From contig NZ_PJBP01000179.1 in the NCBI RefSeq assembly GCF_002836415.1, positions 1 to 64,000 on the forward strand: a stretch of 64,000 bases of DNA, in the 5' to 3' direction. The position numbers were made by a program, and so were the translations under genes. Source of the stretch: Psychromonas sp. MB-3u-54. Its GTDB lineage: Bacteria; Pseudomonadota; Gammaproteobacteria; Enterobacterales; Psychromonadaceae. The notes below the pieces were generated by a model. That model made no database searches. It was not told the DNA's origin and saw only the letters and a program-made list of their open reading frames with translations. Positions within the stretch are counted from its first letter, which is position 1. Each line of letters starts with the position of its first letter. Shown in pieces: positions 8,713-16,969 of the stretch.

Positions 8713-9819
8713 TTATGCAACGGGCATTTTAGCCAGCTCAGCACAGACCAGATCACCAAATTCAGCGGTGCTCACCAGATTGGCTTCGCCTTCTTTCGAA
8801 AGATCCGATGTTGAATAACCGTTTTCAAAGACAGCCTGCATAGCAGCCCAAAGGTTTTTTGCCTCTTTATCCAACCCAAAACTCATTTCCAGCATCAGTG
8901 CAACTGAACCTATCATTGAATATGGGTTTGCGATACCTTTACCTGCGATGTCCGGTGCACTGCCGTGTGAGGGTTCATAATAAGATTTTTCAGGACCTTT
9001 ACACGCCGATGGCATTAAGCCTAAAGAGCCTAAAATACCGCCTCCCTGGTCACTTAAAATATCACCAAACATATTTTCCATTACCATCACATCAAACATA
9101 CCGGGGTTTAAACAAAGGTAGGTGGCGGCAGCATCAACCAGAATATGTTTAACTTCAACTTCCGGATAATTTTTGCTTTCTTCTTCAACAATTTCATTCC
9201 ACAACACGCTTGATTTTAAGACGTTGGATTTGTGAATATTATGCATCACTTTTTTGCGTTTCATTGAAACTTCGAAGCCTACTTTGACTATCTGACGGAT
9301 CTGATCTTCGTCATATTCAAGAACTTCACGTACAAAACGTTTGCCGTCTGCATTAATACCCATCTCTTTGTCGCCAAAGTACAAACCACCCACTAATTCG
9401 CGGATGATCATAATATCAATACCTTCACCGATAACAGAGGCTTTTAATGGCGAAAAATGTGCCAAACCTTTTGGTAAATAGATCGGACGGAAGTTAGCAA
9501 AGGTATTGTAACGACGGCGCAGCGGTAATAACGCACCACGTTCAGGTTGTTCATCAATAGGGATTTTTTTAGAATCTTCGTGATTTAAGCCGATTGTCCC
9601 TTTTAGAATCGCATCCGCTTTATCACAAGCCGCTTTGGTTTGATCCGGAAAAGCATTGCCCGTTGCAAAATAAGCAGCCGCACCGAATAAAACATCGTTA
9701 AGTTCAAAATTAACAGCTGCGTTACGCTGTTCAACCAGTTTTAATACTTTAACCGCTTCCTGCATTACTTCCGGACCGATACCGTCACCTGCCAGTAATG
9801 CAATGTTATATGTTGTCAT
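8713..9819 (-). CDS. leuB: 3-isopropylmalate dehydrogenase
   Basis: NAD-dependent oxidative decarboxylation of 3-isopropylmalate in leucine synthesis. The 368-aa product (E. coli 363) has the family landmarks: LLAGDGIGPEVMQEAVKVL, the substrate loop DEQPERGALLPLRRRY, the catalytic Tyr/Lys region (VGGLYFG, IHKSNVL), metal-binding Asp in GDILSDQGGGILG and the NAD-binding GSAPDIAGKGIANP. No leuA, leuC or leuD is nearby, unlike the usual leuABCD operon. Several segments (GTIGLNHEDSKKIP, VMVMENMFGDIL, LMPSACKGP) differ clearly from enterobacterial LeuB, so it is a divergent subtype, possibly acquired. It is flanked by terminators on both sides. Confidence 0.9.
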   Translation of the reverse strand: MTTYNIALLAGDGIGPEVMQEAVKVLKLVEQRNAAVNFELNDVLFGAAAYFATGNAFPDQTKAACDKADAILKGTIGLNHEDSKKIPIDEQPERGALLPLRRRYNTFANFRPIYLPKGLAHFSPLKASVIGEGIDIMIIRELVGGLYFGDKEMGINADGKRFVREVLEYDEDQIRQIVKVGFEVSMKRKKVMHNIHKSNVLKSSVLWNEIVEEESKNYPEVEVKHILVDAAATYLCLNPGMFDVMVMENMFGDILSDQGGGILGSLGLMPSACKGPEKSYYEPSHGSAPDIAGKGIANPYSMIGSVALMLEMSFGLDKEAKNLWAAMQAVFENGYSTSDLSKEGEANLVSTAEFGDLVCAELAKMPVA

Positions 9820-9867
9820 TTTATTTCCCTAAATAATGAATGTCTTATTTTGTAAAGTATCATAAGT

Positions 9868-9905
9868 AAAAGCCCCCCTAGTTTCAAATCCAGGAGGGCT
9901 TTTTT
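9868..9905. terminator. Terminator between ybgI and leuB
   Basis: A G+C-rich hairpin (AAAAGCCCCCC and GGAGGGCTTTTTT arms, with a loop of about 15 nt) lies 39 nt after the ybgI stop on the minus strand and about 50 nt upstream of leuB. T tracts occur on both ends. Confidence 0.8.
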
Positions 9906-9943
9906 AGTTAAATTTGTTGGATTTTGTTAGATCAACAGGCAGA

Positions 9944-10699
9944 TTAAACCGGATTTTCAATATCTATAAATTTAACATCAAAATCAAACTCGGCTGCTAA
10001 CCATTCACCTAGGGCTTTTACGCCATAACGTTCCGTTGCATGATGGCCCGCTGCGTAAAAATGAATGCCCATTTCTCTTGCTATATGCACGGTGCGCTCA
10101 CAAACCTCCCCGGTAATAAAAGCATCGATGCCCTGCTCAGCGGCAATAGTAATATAATCCTGACCGCCCCCGGTGCACCAGGCAATGCTTTTTATGTCTT
10201 TTTTACCGCCATCGATATGCAGGGGTTTACGTGCTAACACGGCTTCAATACGTGCGGATAATTGTTCGGGACTTACCGCCTGTTCAAATTTACCCACTCG
10301 AGCGACACAGCGCTTGTCCCATGGCTCTAACGGACGACGGTCAGTAATGCCCAATAATGTTGCCAATTGGGCGTTATTACCCAACTCGGGGTGTACATCA
10401 AGCGGTAAATGATACGCATAAAGATTAATCCCGTTATCCATCAATGCCTTGATACGCTTATATTTCATGCCGACTAGCGCTTGCGCTTCCCCTTTCCAAA
10501 AAAAACCGTGGTGAACCAAAATGGCATCGGCATTCTCAATAACGGCAAGATCGATTAATGCCTGGCAGGCGGTGACGCCGGTAATTATCTTTTTAACTTC
10601 CGGCTTACCTTCCACTTGTAAACCATTTGGACAGTAATCTTTAAACTGATGAATTTCTAAAAATTGATCTAATTTATTGGCAAGTTTTTTATTCTGCAT
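9944..10699 (-). CDS. ybgI: NIF3/YbgI-family dinuclear metal-binding protein
   Basis: A 251-aa protein (E. coli YbgI 247 aa) of the NIF3-like GTP cyclohydrolase I type 2 family, which forms toroidal hexamers with a two-metal site. Visible metal-binding motifs are VHHGFFWKGE, YHLPLDVHPELGN and the C-terminal AAGHHATERYG; ITGEVCERT also matches. The biochemical role is not settled; bacterial members have been linked to metal handling and to hydrolase-like activities. The first 13 codons and the upstream region are tandemly duplicated (see the repeat at 10662-10887); only the inner copy keeps an ATG. Confidence 0.93.
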   Translation of the reverse strand: MQNKKLANKLDQFLEIHQFKDYCPNGLQVEGKPEVKKIITGVTACQALIDLAVIENADAILVHHGFFWKGEAQALVGMKYKRIKALMDNGINLYAYHLPLDVHPELGNNAQLATLLGITDRRPLEPWDKRCVARVGKFEQAVSPEQLSARIEAVLARKPLHIDGGKKDIKSIAWCTGGGQDYITIAAEQGIDAFITGEVCERTVHIAREMGIHFYAAGHHATERYGVKALGEWLAAEFDFDVKFIDIENPV

Positions 10700-10887
10700 A
10701 AGGCGCTCCAGTAGATTAAATATTCATTTTTAAAAAAGTATGACGTTATTCATTCTTCATTCTGCACTGTTCGGGAACAATTGATCTAATTTATTGGCAA
10801 GTTTTTTATTCTGTATAAGGCGCTCCAATAGATTAAATATTAATTTTTAAAAAAGTATGACGTTGTTCATTCTGCATTGTTCGCGAA
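10662..10887. repeat. Tandem duplication of the ybgI 5' end and leader
   Basis: Copy 1 (10662-10777) contains the start of ybgI and its upstream region. Copy 2 (10779-10887) repeats it with a few substitutions and one gap of about 7 nt. In copy 2 the codon matching the ybgI start reads ATA, so it cannot initiate. Both copies keep the leader GAGCGCCTTAT (minus strand). The duplication lies between ybgI and phoR. Confidence 0.9.
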
Positions 10888-10899
10888 CGATAGTCTGTT

Positions 10900-12222
10900 T
10901 TATTTTTCAATCAGATAACGGGTTGGAATAATAAAAGAAAACTGACTGCCCGCCCCTATGGTGCTTTGCACCTTTAATTCACAGCCGTAATGACTCAAGG
11001 TATGTTTGACAATAGAGAGACCCAAACCGGAACCGCCGGTGTCTCTGGAACGCGAGCCTTCAACCCGATAGAAACGCTCCGTAAGGCGATGAAGATGCTC
11101 TTCAGCAATACCTTCCCCGTCATCAACCACCGAAAAATGCCCGCCGGTTTTACAGGAAAGACGCCAGCGCACGTTAACTGAACCATGCTCGGGCGTATAA
11201 TTAATGGCGTTATAGATTAAATTTGCCATGACACTGCGTAACTGCATCTCGTCACCCAGTAAATGCAAATTCGAATCTATTTCAAATTTAATGGTTAAAG
11301 ATTTATTTTTGCCTAATTCAAGCGCTTCACTTTCAATCTGTTTAAGCAAAAAAGGAACATTAACCACTGTCTTTAAATCGATACTGCCCGCGCCTTCTAT
11401 TTTAGACAAAATCATTATCTGCTCTACCAAAGCACACATACGTTTTGTCTGCTGGTCTAAAATAGCCAGCGTTTTTGATTGTTGCGGACTGTCCACCAGC
11501 TGCATATCCAATATTTCAATGTAACCTTGTAATACCGTTAACGGGGTGCGTAATTCATGAGACACGTTGGCCACAAAACGACGACGCATTTCATCCATCT
11601 CTCGATAACTGGTCACGTCTCGAACGATCAATAAACGTTTATGTTTTGCGTAGGGCATAACACTGAATTCAAGTAATTTATCAGGGTGAATAGGAGAGGG
11701 TAACTCTAATAACTCAGAAGCATCATCACGTTTTAAAAATGCCAAAAATTCAGGATCAGGTACTAGGGAGGTAATATGCTCTCCGGAGACCTCTTTACGA
11801 GAGAAACCCGAGTTGTCGGTTCGCTTAAAACCTAATTGAAATTGTGCCAAACGATTAGACCAAACAATGCCCCCGCTTTTTGCATAAACTATCACCCCAT
11901 CGGAAAGTGCTTCTGAGCCTTCACTAAAACGGCGAATGATACTGGCAAGATCATTACGACGTTTGCGATGCCTTTGCTGCATATTATGAAGACCGTTAAA
12001 TGCATGTTGCCAGTCTAATTTACCCTTGGGCAGAATGATGCTTTTATCAAACCATAACCAGTTATTTAATTTTCGCAGGTAATAATAATGCCACACAATA
12101 TGAGCAAACAAGGAAACCAGCAATAAATCTTTTAAACAATGAAAAACAACACCAAAAATAATGATTGGGGCATAAAAAACAGACAATGCGATAATTTGAT
12201 GTTTTGTGGTAAAAGGTTTCAA
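10900..12222 (-). CDS. phoR: Phosphate regulon sensor histidine kinase PhoR
   Basis: Membrane sensor kinase that phosphorylates PhoB under phosphate limitation. The 440-aa protein (E. coli 431) has two N-terminal membrane segments at about residues 11-50, a PAS-like middle region (EALSDGVIVYAKSGGIVWSN), the phospho-acceptor His in VANVSHELRTPLTVL, an N box (NLIYNAINYTPEHG) and ATP-binding G boxes (DDGEGIAEEH, GGSGLGLSIVKH). It lies 152 nt downstream of phoB on the same strand, so the two are probably one operon. The tandem repeat at 10662-10887 begins just after its 3' end. Confidence 0.95.
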   Translation of the reverse strand: MKPFTTKHQIIALSVFYAPIIIFGVVFHCLKDLLLVSLFAHIVWHYYYLRKLNNWLWFDKSIILPKGKLDWQHAFNGLHNMQQRHRKRRNDLASIIRRFSEGSEALSDGVIVYAKSGGIVWSNRLAQFQLGFKRTDNSGFSRKEVSGEHITSLVPDPEFLAFLKRDDASELLELPSPIHPDKLLEFSVMPYAKHKRLLIVRDVTSYREMDEMRRRFVANVSHELRTPLTVLQGYIEILDMQLVDSPQQSKTLAILDQQTKRMCALVEQIMILSKIEGAGSIDLKTVVNVPFLLKQIESEALELGKNKSLTIKFEIDSNLHLLGDEMQLRSVMANLIYNAINYTPEHGSVNVRWRLSCKTGGHFSVVDDGEGIAEEHLHRLTERFYRVEGSRSRDTGGSGLGLSIVKHTLSHYGCELKVQSTIGAGSQFSFIIPTRYLIEK

Positions 12223-12374
12223 AGTAATGACTCTATTAATATAATTGTCTGATTTTCAAGTGTTCCCAAAACGCTTCGAAGCGCAAAATCAGCATTGCGA
12301 GCCGTGGATAGTTTATGCCCTTAAAGTGATTCCAAATCGCTACGTCATCACTCGACATGAGGGTTGAGGTTACC

Positions 12375-13058
12375 TTAACTGCGGACTGAAAAGCGATAAC
12401 CGGCACCGCGTACGGTTTGGATTAAATGGTCATGATCTGCTAAGGCTTTACGCAATCGTCTAATGTGCACGTCTACGGTACGGTCTTCAACATAGACATT
12501 GGTGCCCCATACGTTATTAAGCAATTGCTCACGACTGTAAACACGTTCCGGGTGAGTCATAAAAAAATGCAATAAATTAAACTCCGTTGGTCCCATATTC
12601 AATGCTTGATCGGCCAGTGAAACACGATGAGAGACCGGATCAAGTTTCAGCTCATTGAAGGATAATTCATCATCGAGAGAGGTTGGATTGACACGTCGCA
12701 TCACTGTTTTTAATCGTGCCATCAATTCTTTCGGCGAAAAGGGTTTAGTCACATAATCATCGGCGCCATTTTCCAGGCCCCTGACTTTATCTTGCTCTTC
12801 GCCCCGAGCAGTCAACATAACGACCGGGATAGAGCGTAAAATATTATCTTGTTTAAGGTGGCTCAGTAATTTTATGCCACTGCCGCCCGGAAACATCCAA
12901 TCCAGTAAAATCAAATCGGGATAGGGTTCGTGTAATTGATTTAATGCACTTTGATAGGTATCAGCTTCGATGCACTCATAACCATGCTGGTCTAATACAA
13001 AACATAACATATCGCGGATTGCGACTTCATCTTCTACAACTAATATACGACTCGCCAT
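12375..13058 (-). CDS. phoB: Phosphate regulon response regulator PhoB
   Basis: OmpR/PhoB-type transcription factor activating phosphate-starvation genes. The 227-aa product (E. coli 229) has a receiver domain with the acidic pocket EDE, the phospho-acceptor Asp in [13 protein letters not shown], the conserved Thr in [10 protein letters not shown] and Lys in [11 protein letters not shown] winged-helix DNA-binding domain follows ([26 protein letters not shown]). A Pho-box-like site lies upstream at 13118-13134, which fits autoregulation. phoR follows. Confidence 0.97.
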   Translation of the reverse strand: MASRILVVEDEVAIRDMLCFVLDQHGYECIEADTYQSALNQLHEPYPDLILLDWMFPGGSGIKLLSHLKQDNILRSIPVVMLTARGEEQDKVRGLENGADDYVTKPFSPKELMARLKTVMRRVNPTSLDDELSFNELKLDPVSHRVSLADQALNMGPTEFNLLHFFMTHPERVYSREQLLNNVWGTNVYVEDRTVDVHIRRLRKALADHDHLIQTVRGAGYRFSVRS

Positions 13059-13117
13059 TTGCTACTACCTATCTGCTGTGAGTAATGGTTAGAAACCACT
13101 TTGATTTAACCATTATT

Positions 13118-13134
13118 GCTGTACATTATGACAG
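13118..13134 (-). promoter_or_regulatory. Pho-box-like site upstream of phoB
   Basis: On the minus strand the sequence reads CTGTCATAATGTACAGC, with a perfect first CTGTCAT heptamer and a weaker second repeat 11 nt later (TACAGC). It lies about 60 nt upstream of the phoB start. This resembles the CTGTCAT direct repeats bound by PhoB, but the second half is poor. Confidence 0.5.
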
Positions 13135-13239
13135 TTATATTACAATCCTTCATTATTTGTCACAAATTTGCAATAAAAGCATTATCATGCAAAAAAAACA
13201 CAACACTTACCGATTTCCTTAAAATCATTTACACTTGCA

Positions 13240-13286
13240 CCCAAAATACCGGAAGATGCAGATTCAGCATCTGTAAGTCATTTGGG
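13240..13286. repeat. Collapsed copy of repeat family B (47-bp hairpin)
   Basis: The two ends pair as an imperfect inverted repeat: CCCAAAATACCGGAAGATGC (13240-13259) against GCATCTGTAAGTCATTTGGG (13267-13286), with a 7-nt centre. The left arm closely matches the terminal repeat of the 242-bp element at 16265-16506 (AACCCCAAATAACAGGAAGATGC there, reverse complement of its right end). It lies in the leader of rdgC. Confidence 0.6.
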
Positions 13287-13325
13287 ACTAACTCTCTTTA
13301 TCTCTCTATCACTAAGGTGCATTAC

Positions 13326-14234
13326 ATGTTTTTCAAAAACCTACAAGTTTACCGTTTTACCCGCCCCCTTGAACAAGACGTTGATACATTAGAAAGAAAT
13401 CTTGAAGAATTTAAATTCAACCCCTGTGGAAGCCAGGATATCTCTAAACTAGGCTGGGTCTTCCCAATGGGGAAATCGGGCTCAATGTATACTCACCTTG
13501 CCAACAAGCAAATCCTGATTTGCCTGAAAAAAGAGGAAAAAATGTTACCTGCAGGGGTCATAAAAGATCAACTGAATGAACGCGTTGAGGCGATTGAACT
13601 TGAACAGGGCCGAGCCCTGAAGAAAAAAGAAAAAGACAGTTTAAAAGAAGAGATTGTAATGCAGTTGTTACCACGGGCATTTAGTCGGACTTCACAAACC
13701 TTTGCCTGGATCGATCCTGAAGCTGACATGTTATATGTTGACGCATCCAGCACCCGCAAGGCTGAGGAGCTTATTTCCTTACTGCGAAAAACATTAGGCA
13801 GTTTGCCCGTTGTCCCTATTCAACTTAAAAACCAAGCCGATGTGATCATGACCGATTGGTTAAACGAAGGTAATATCCCCGCTAACTTTGCATTAGAAGA
13901 TGAGGCCGAATTATGCTCGGCGTTAGAAGGAGGTGGTATTATTCGCTGTAAACAGCAGGACTTATTATCCGATGAAATAAAAAACCATTTATCCGCTGAT
14001 AAGTTTGTGACTAAACTCGCCCTGTGCTGGGCAGACAGTATCTCCTTTATTATCGGCGAAGAATTTGCGCTTAAACGCATTAAATTTGCCGATGTATTGC
14101 AGGAACAAAATGAAGATATCGATAAAGATGATTTTGCTGCTCGCTTCGACGCTGATTTCGCGCTGATGACGGGAGAAATAAAACAGCTAATTCCGGCTGT
14201 GCTTGAGGCTTTTGGCGGCGAGCAAAGCCTTTAA
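13326..14234 (+). CDS. rdgC: Recombination-associated protein RdgC
   Basis: DNA-binding ring protein that restrains RecA-dependent recombination. The 302-aa product (E. coli 303) opens MFFKNLQVYRFTRPL and has the conserved CGSQDISKLGWVFPMG, LPRAFSRTSQTFAWID, LRKTLGSLPVVP and a C-terminal RFDADFALMTGEI. The start at 13326 follows an AAGGTG at 13314-13319 and matches the family N terminus. The frame is open back to 13116, but that extension runs through a repeat and is not homologous. A terminator follows at 14316-14357. Confidence 0.95.
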   Translation: MFFKNLQVYRFTRPLEQDVDTLERNLEEFKFNPCGSQDISKLGWVFPMGKSGSMYTHLANKQILICLKKEEKMLPAGVIKDQLNERVEAIELEQGRALKKKEKDSLKEEIVMQLLPRAFSRTSQTFAWIDPEADMLYVDASSTRKAEELISLLRKTLGSLPVVPIQLKNQADVIMTDWLNEGNIPANFALEDEAELCSALEGGGIIRCKQQDLLSDEIKNHLSADKFVTKLALCWADSISFIIGEEFALKRIKFADVLQEQNEDIDKDDFAARFDADFALMTGEIKQLIPAVLEAFGGEQSL

Positions 14235-14315
14235 TTATATCAGATAGGCAAAGAGACAGTCACAACTGAGCATTAGCTTGCAGGTCAATGCCTCTCTCTG
14301 CCTCAGCTTAAAATT

Positions 14316-14357
14316 AAAACCCTTTGATATTTAACCACAAAATATCGAAGGTTTTTT
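14316..14357 (+). terminator. Terminator downstream of rdgC
   Basis: The arms AAAACCCTTTGATATTT and AAATATCGAAGGTTTTTT pair with two mismatches across a short loop, followed by T residues. It lies about 80 nt after rdgC and before purT. Confidence 0.75.
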
Positions 14358-14440
14358 ATCCTTAATCCTCAAGAAATGAAAAAATTCTGTTAATATCTTC
14401 GGCTACACAATCCCCTAAACTTTTCAAAGAGTCGAATGAT

Positions 14441-15631
14441 ATGAGTGTTTCAATTTTTGGCAGTGCAAAAACCAACAGTGCGACAAAAGCCCTTCTTTTA
14501 GGATCCGGCGAACTGGGTAAAGAAGTTGCGATTGAACTGCAACGCTTTGGTATTGAAGTCATTGCGGCTGACAGTTACGAAAATGCACCGGCAATGCAAA
14601 TAGCACATTCATCCTATGTTGTCAGTATGTTAGATGGCGAAAAATTAGCGACAATTATTCGTGCCGAAAAACCTGATTTTATTATTCCGGAAGTAGAAGC
14701 AATCGCCACGGAGTCATTACTTGCCTTAGAAGCAGAAGGTTTTAATGTGGTACCCACAGCGCGTGCGGCAAAACTCACCATGGACCGAGAAGGTATTCGC
14801 CGCCTTGCGGCCGAAACCTTAAGTATAAAAACCTCACCCTATATATTTGCAGACAGCAAAGAAGAATACTTATCGGCGATCGAGAAAATAGGCACACCTT
14901 GTGTGATTAAACCCGTCATGAGCAGTTCAGGTAAGGGCCAAAGTGTTGTAAAAAGCGCTGCCGATGTAGACAACGCATGGGACTACTCTCAAGTTGGCGG
15001 GCGCAGCGGTGCAGGTCGGATCATTATCGAAGGCTTTGTGCCCTTTGATTATGAAATCACGCTATTAACTGTGAATGCCGTTGACGGTATTCATTACTGC
15101 GCCCCTATTGGTCACCGTCAGGAAGACGGTGATTACCGAGAGTCCTGGCAACCACAAGCAATGTCAACGGTGGCGTTGCAGCGTGCACAGGATATCGCTA
15201 AAAAAATAGTCACGGAACTGGGGGGATATGGTTTATTCGGTATGGAGTTTTTTGTCAAAGGCGATCAGGTTTATTTTAGCGAAGTCTCCCCTCGCCCGCA
15301 TGATACCGGATTAGTTACCTTAGTGTCGCAGGATGCTTCAGAGTTTGCGTTGCACGTGCGTGCCATTTTGGGTTTTCCTATTGGTCGTATTATTCAATAT
15401 GGGCCCAGCGCATCAAGTGTTATTTTAGGCAATGGTCTATCCGATAATATTAAATTTGCCAATCTGGATAAAGCACTTGGCAGCGTCGCCGGTGCGCAAA
15501 TTCGATTATTTGCCAAACCTGATATCAATGGTCAGCGACGTTTAGGTGTCGCCATTGCACGTGGTGAAACAGTTGAACAAGCCGTTGATAATGCCAAGAC
15601 TGTCTCGAATAAGGTTAATATTATTTATTAA
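14441..15631 (+). CDS. purT: Formate-dependent phosphoribosylglycinamide formyltransferase PurT
   Basis: ATP-grasp enzyme making formyl-GAR from formate, ATP and GAR in purine synthesis. The 396-aa product (E. coli 392) has the N-terminal [23 protein letters not shown]-grasp elements ([34 protein letters not shown]) and the metal-binding [25 protein letters not shown]. No PurR-like palindrome is obvious upstream. A strong terminator follows at 15674-15704 and an SOS gene begins beyond it. Confidence 0.97.
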   Translation: MSVSIFGSAKTNSATKALLLGSGELGKEVAIELQRFGIEVIAADSYENAPAMQIAHSSYVVSMLDGEKLATIIRAEKPDFIIPEVEAIATESLLALEAEGFNVVPTARAAKLTMDREGIRRLAAETLSIKTSPYIFADSKEEYLSAIEKIGTPCVIKPVMSSSGKGQSVVKSAADVDNAWDYSQVGGRSGAGRIIIEGFVPFDYEITLLTVNAVDGIHYCAPIGHRQEDGDYRESWQPQAMSTVALQRAQDIAKKIVTELGGYGLFGMEFFVKGDQVYFSEVSPRPHDTGLVTLVSQDASEFALHVRAILGFPIGRIIQYGPSASSVILGNGLSDNIKFANLDKALGSVAGAQIRLFAKPDINGQRRLGVAIARGETVEQAVDNAKTVSNKVNIIY

Positions 15632-15673
15632 ATAACGCCGCTGAAATTTGTCTTCAGTATATTTGTCTCCAGT

Positions 15674-15704
15674 AAAAAAAAGGTAACTTCGGTTACCTTT
15701 TTTT
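15674..15704 (+). terminator. Terminator downstream of purT
   Basis: A perfect stem (AAAAAAAGGTAAC / GTTACCTTTTTTT) with a TTCG tetraloop and a long T tract lies 42 nt after the purT stop. It insulates purT from the SOS promoter beyond. Confidence 0.92.
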
Positions 15705-15790
15705 ATGCTTCCACCCTCACAAAACAGATCCAGCGGTTAAAAAAAGCACAGTTTTAGCATAAAAAACTTGAAAAATGACACAATTACCAT

Positions 15791-15810
15791 TACTGTTGTT
15801 TTATACAGTG
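15791..15810 (+). promoter_or_regulatory. LexA (SOS) box upstream of the sulA-like gene
   Basis: The sequence TACTGTTGTTTTATACAGTG contains CTGT-N8-ACAG with matching flanks, the gammaproteobacterial LexA consensus. It ends 21 nt before the ATG at 15832, a position where LexA would block transcription. It also argues that translation starts at 15832, not at the in-frame ATG at 15775 that lies before the box. Confidence 0.9.
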
Positions 15811-15831
15811 TTTTTAAATACAGGTGTTTAT

Positions 15832-16242
15832 ATGTTATCTAACTACATGCAAGCCAAAAATGAAATCAACTCAGCAGATAATGAATCACAACAATTAAGC
15901 CGCAAAAACTACCTCAATGTCAGTTATAATTTAGCGAACTATCATGCATTATTAGCTCATATGAATAATGATCAGGATCAACGTTGGATATTATTTATCG
16001 CCCCTCCCGGCAAGCCCAATTTTAGTTTTTTACAACGCTCAGGTATTCATAAAAGTCGCGTATTGACACTTGATGCCCATAAAGTAAAAGATTCACTCAC
16101 ACTGCTTAAAAGCACACTGCAAAGTAACAACTATTCAACCGTTATAACCTGGTTAAGTGAAATTGATAAAACACTGCAGCGTGAATTACAGGATTATTGC
16201 AAGGCAAGTAGCACAAACTGCTTTGTTTACTGTAAACAATAA
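15832..16242 (+). CDS. sulA: SulA-like SOS cell-division inhibitor
   Basis: A 136-aa protein with the core of the SulA family: QRWILFIAPPGKPNFSFLQRSGIHKSRVLTL, then LLKSTLQSNNYSTVITWLSEI. This lines up with E. coli SulA [22 protein letters not shown] and ALRTGNYSVVIGWL. SulA binds FtsZ and halts division during DNA damage. The LexA box at 15791-15810 gives independent support. The start at 15832 has AGGTG at 15822-15826. The N-terminal 35 residues are not recognisably conserved. Repeat element B follows directly. Confidence 0.85.
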   Translation: MLSNYMQAKNEINSADNESQQLSRKNYLNVSYNLANYHALLAHMNNDQDQRWILFIAPPGKPNFSFLQRSGIHKSRVLTLDAHKVKDSLTLLKSTLQSNNYSTVITWLSEIDKTLQRELQDYCKASSTNCFVYCKQ

Positions 16243-16264
16243 GATCAACTTTCTAACATTTGTT

Positions 16265-16506
16265 AACCCCAAACTACTTGAAGATGCGGAGTCAGCGTTT
16301 CACCCGGATCCTAGAACAAGACGTAACCTGATGAGAAAGGTTATTCCCTTCTCAAGGGTTAAACGCAGTGCTAGCTTTCGGGCTAATCTCTCGAAGGGCA
16401 CAAGGCGATAAACGCTGAAAGATGTTGTTAGAAGCCTTTCATTTAGCATAACGATATCATCATCTATCGTCTTACTGATTACTGCATCTTCCTGTTATTT
16501 GGGGTT
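16265..16506. repeat. 242-bp terminal-inverted-repeat element (family B, full-size copy)
   Basis: Left end 16265-16287 and right end 16484-16506 are inverted repeats: nine outer (AACCCCAAA/TTTGGGGTT) and eight inner (GAAGATGC/GCATCTTC) positions pair, with six mismatched between. A second, subterminal pair is AGCGTTT (16294-16300) and AAACGCT (16410-16416). There is no credible gene inside. Collapsed relatives occur at 13240-13286 and 48235-48280. It fills the gap between sulA and yaeP. Confidence 0.7.
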
Positions 16507-16543
16507 ATAATACGGATAATTTTATAGAATAGGTCGCCATAAT

Positions 16544-16744
16544 ATGTATAACTACTGTGAAAAAACCAAAAAATTAATCAATCTTATCGGCAGCGGCAAT
16601 GCCGCTTATGTCCCGAAAGCTATTACTTGTGCGATTAACACGCTGGATAAAATTGCTGCGAATAAAAACTTACCGGAAAATGTTAGAGAAGAGGCCGCTT
16701 ATGCGGCCGCCAACCTGTCACTCAGTGATTACAAAGACGATTAA
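16544..16744 (+). CDS. yaeP: UPF0253 family protein YaeP
   Basis: A 66-aa protein, the same length as E. coli YaeP, with the shared pattern YCEKTKKLINLIGSGNAAYVP and VREEAAYAAANLSLSDY. Its function is unknown. It begins 37 nt after the right end of repeat element B, with an AGG at 16531 as a weak ribosome site. It converges on the RIO kinase gene. Confidence 0.9.
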   Translation: MYNYCEKTKKLINLIGSGNAAYVPKAITCAINTLDKIAANKNLPENVREEAAYAAANLSLSDYKDD

Positions 16745-16772
16745 AAACACAGATTCAGGTGCAAGATAACTT

Positions 16773-16837
16773 AAGCTAGAAAGCTGAAAGCTAGAAAGCT
16801 AGAAAGCTAGAAAGCTCGGAAACTCGAAGCTCGAAAA
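16773..16837. repeat. Short tandem repeat of an 8-bp unit (AGCTAGAA)
   Basis: About eight units based on AGCTAGAA run from 16773, some shortened to AGCTGAA, becoming degenerate (AGCTCGGAAACTCGA) near 16820-16837. It lies between yaeP and the terminator of the RIO kinase gene. No open frame depends on it. Confidence 0.85.
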
Positions 16838-16884
16838 CTTTTTGGGGGTTGGGAAATATTCACTTGAGCAGATATTTATTTAAT

Positions 16885-16920
16885 AAAATGGCGATAATCA
16901 GAGGGAATCGCCATTTTTTT
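16885..16920. terminator. Terminator between yaeP and the RIO kinase gene
   Basis: The arms AAAATGGCGAT (16885-16895) and ATCGCCATTTT (16907-16917) form a perfect 11-bp stem with an 11-nt loop and T tracts. It can serve both convergent genes. Confidence 0.85.
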
Positions 16921-16969
16921 CATTTAGAAGTGTCACTGCTATGCTATCAAATGGGCTCTGTAAGAAGTT

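Noticed and set aside
8859-9152. 97-codon frame opposite leuB
   Set aside because: A shadow of leuB on the other strand with no ribosome site or homology.
13116-13325. N-terminal extension of rdgC from an upstream ATG
   Set aside because: The added 70 residues do not match RdgC, run through the Pho-box region and a hairpin repeat, and a good start with AAGGTG exists at 13326.
15775-15831. Earlier start for the sulA-like gene
   Set aside because: It would place the LexA box inside the coding sequence and has no ribosome site; the ATG at 15832 has AGGTG.
16157-16411. 84-codon plus-strand frame across the end of sulA
   Set aside because: It overlaps sulA and lies mostly in the inverted-repeat element; no family resemblance.
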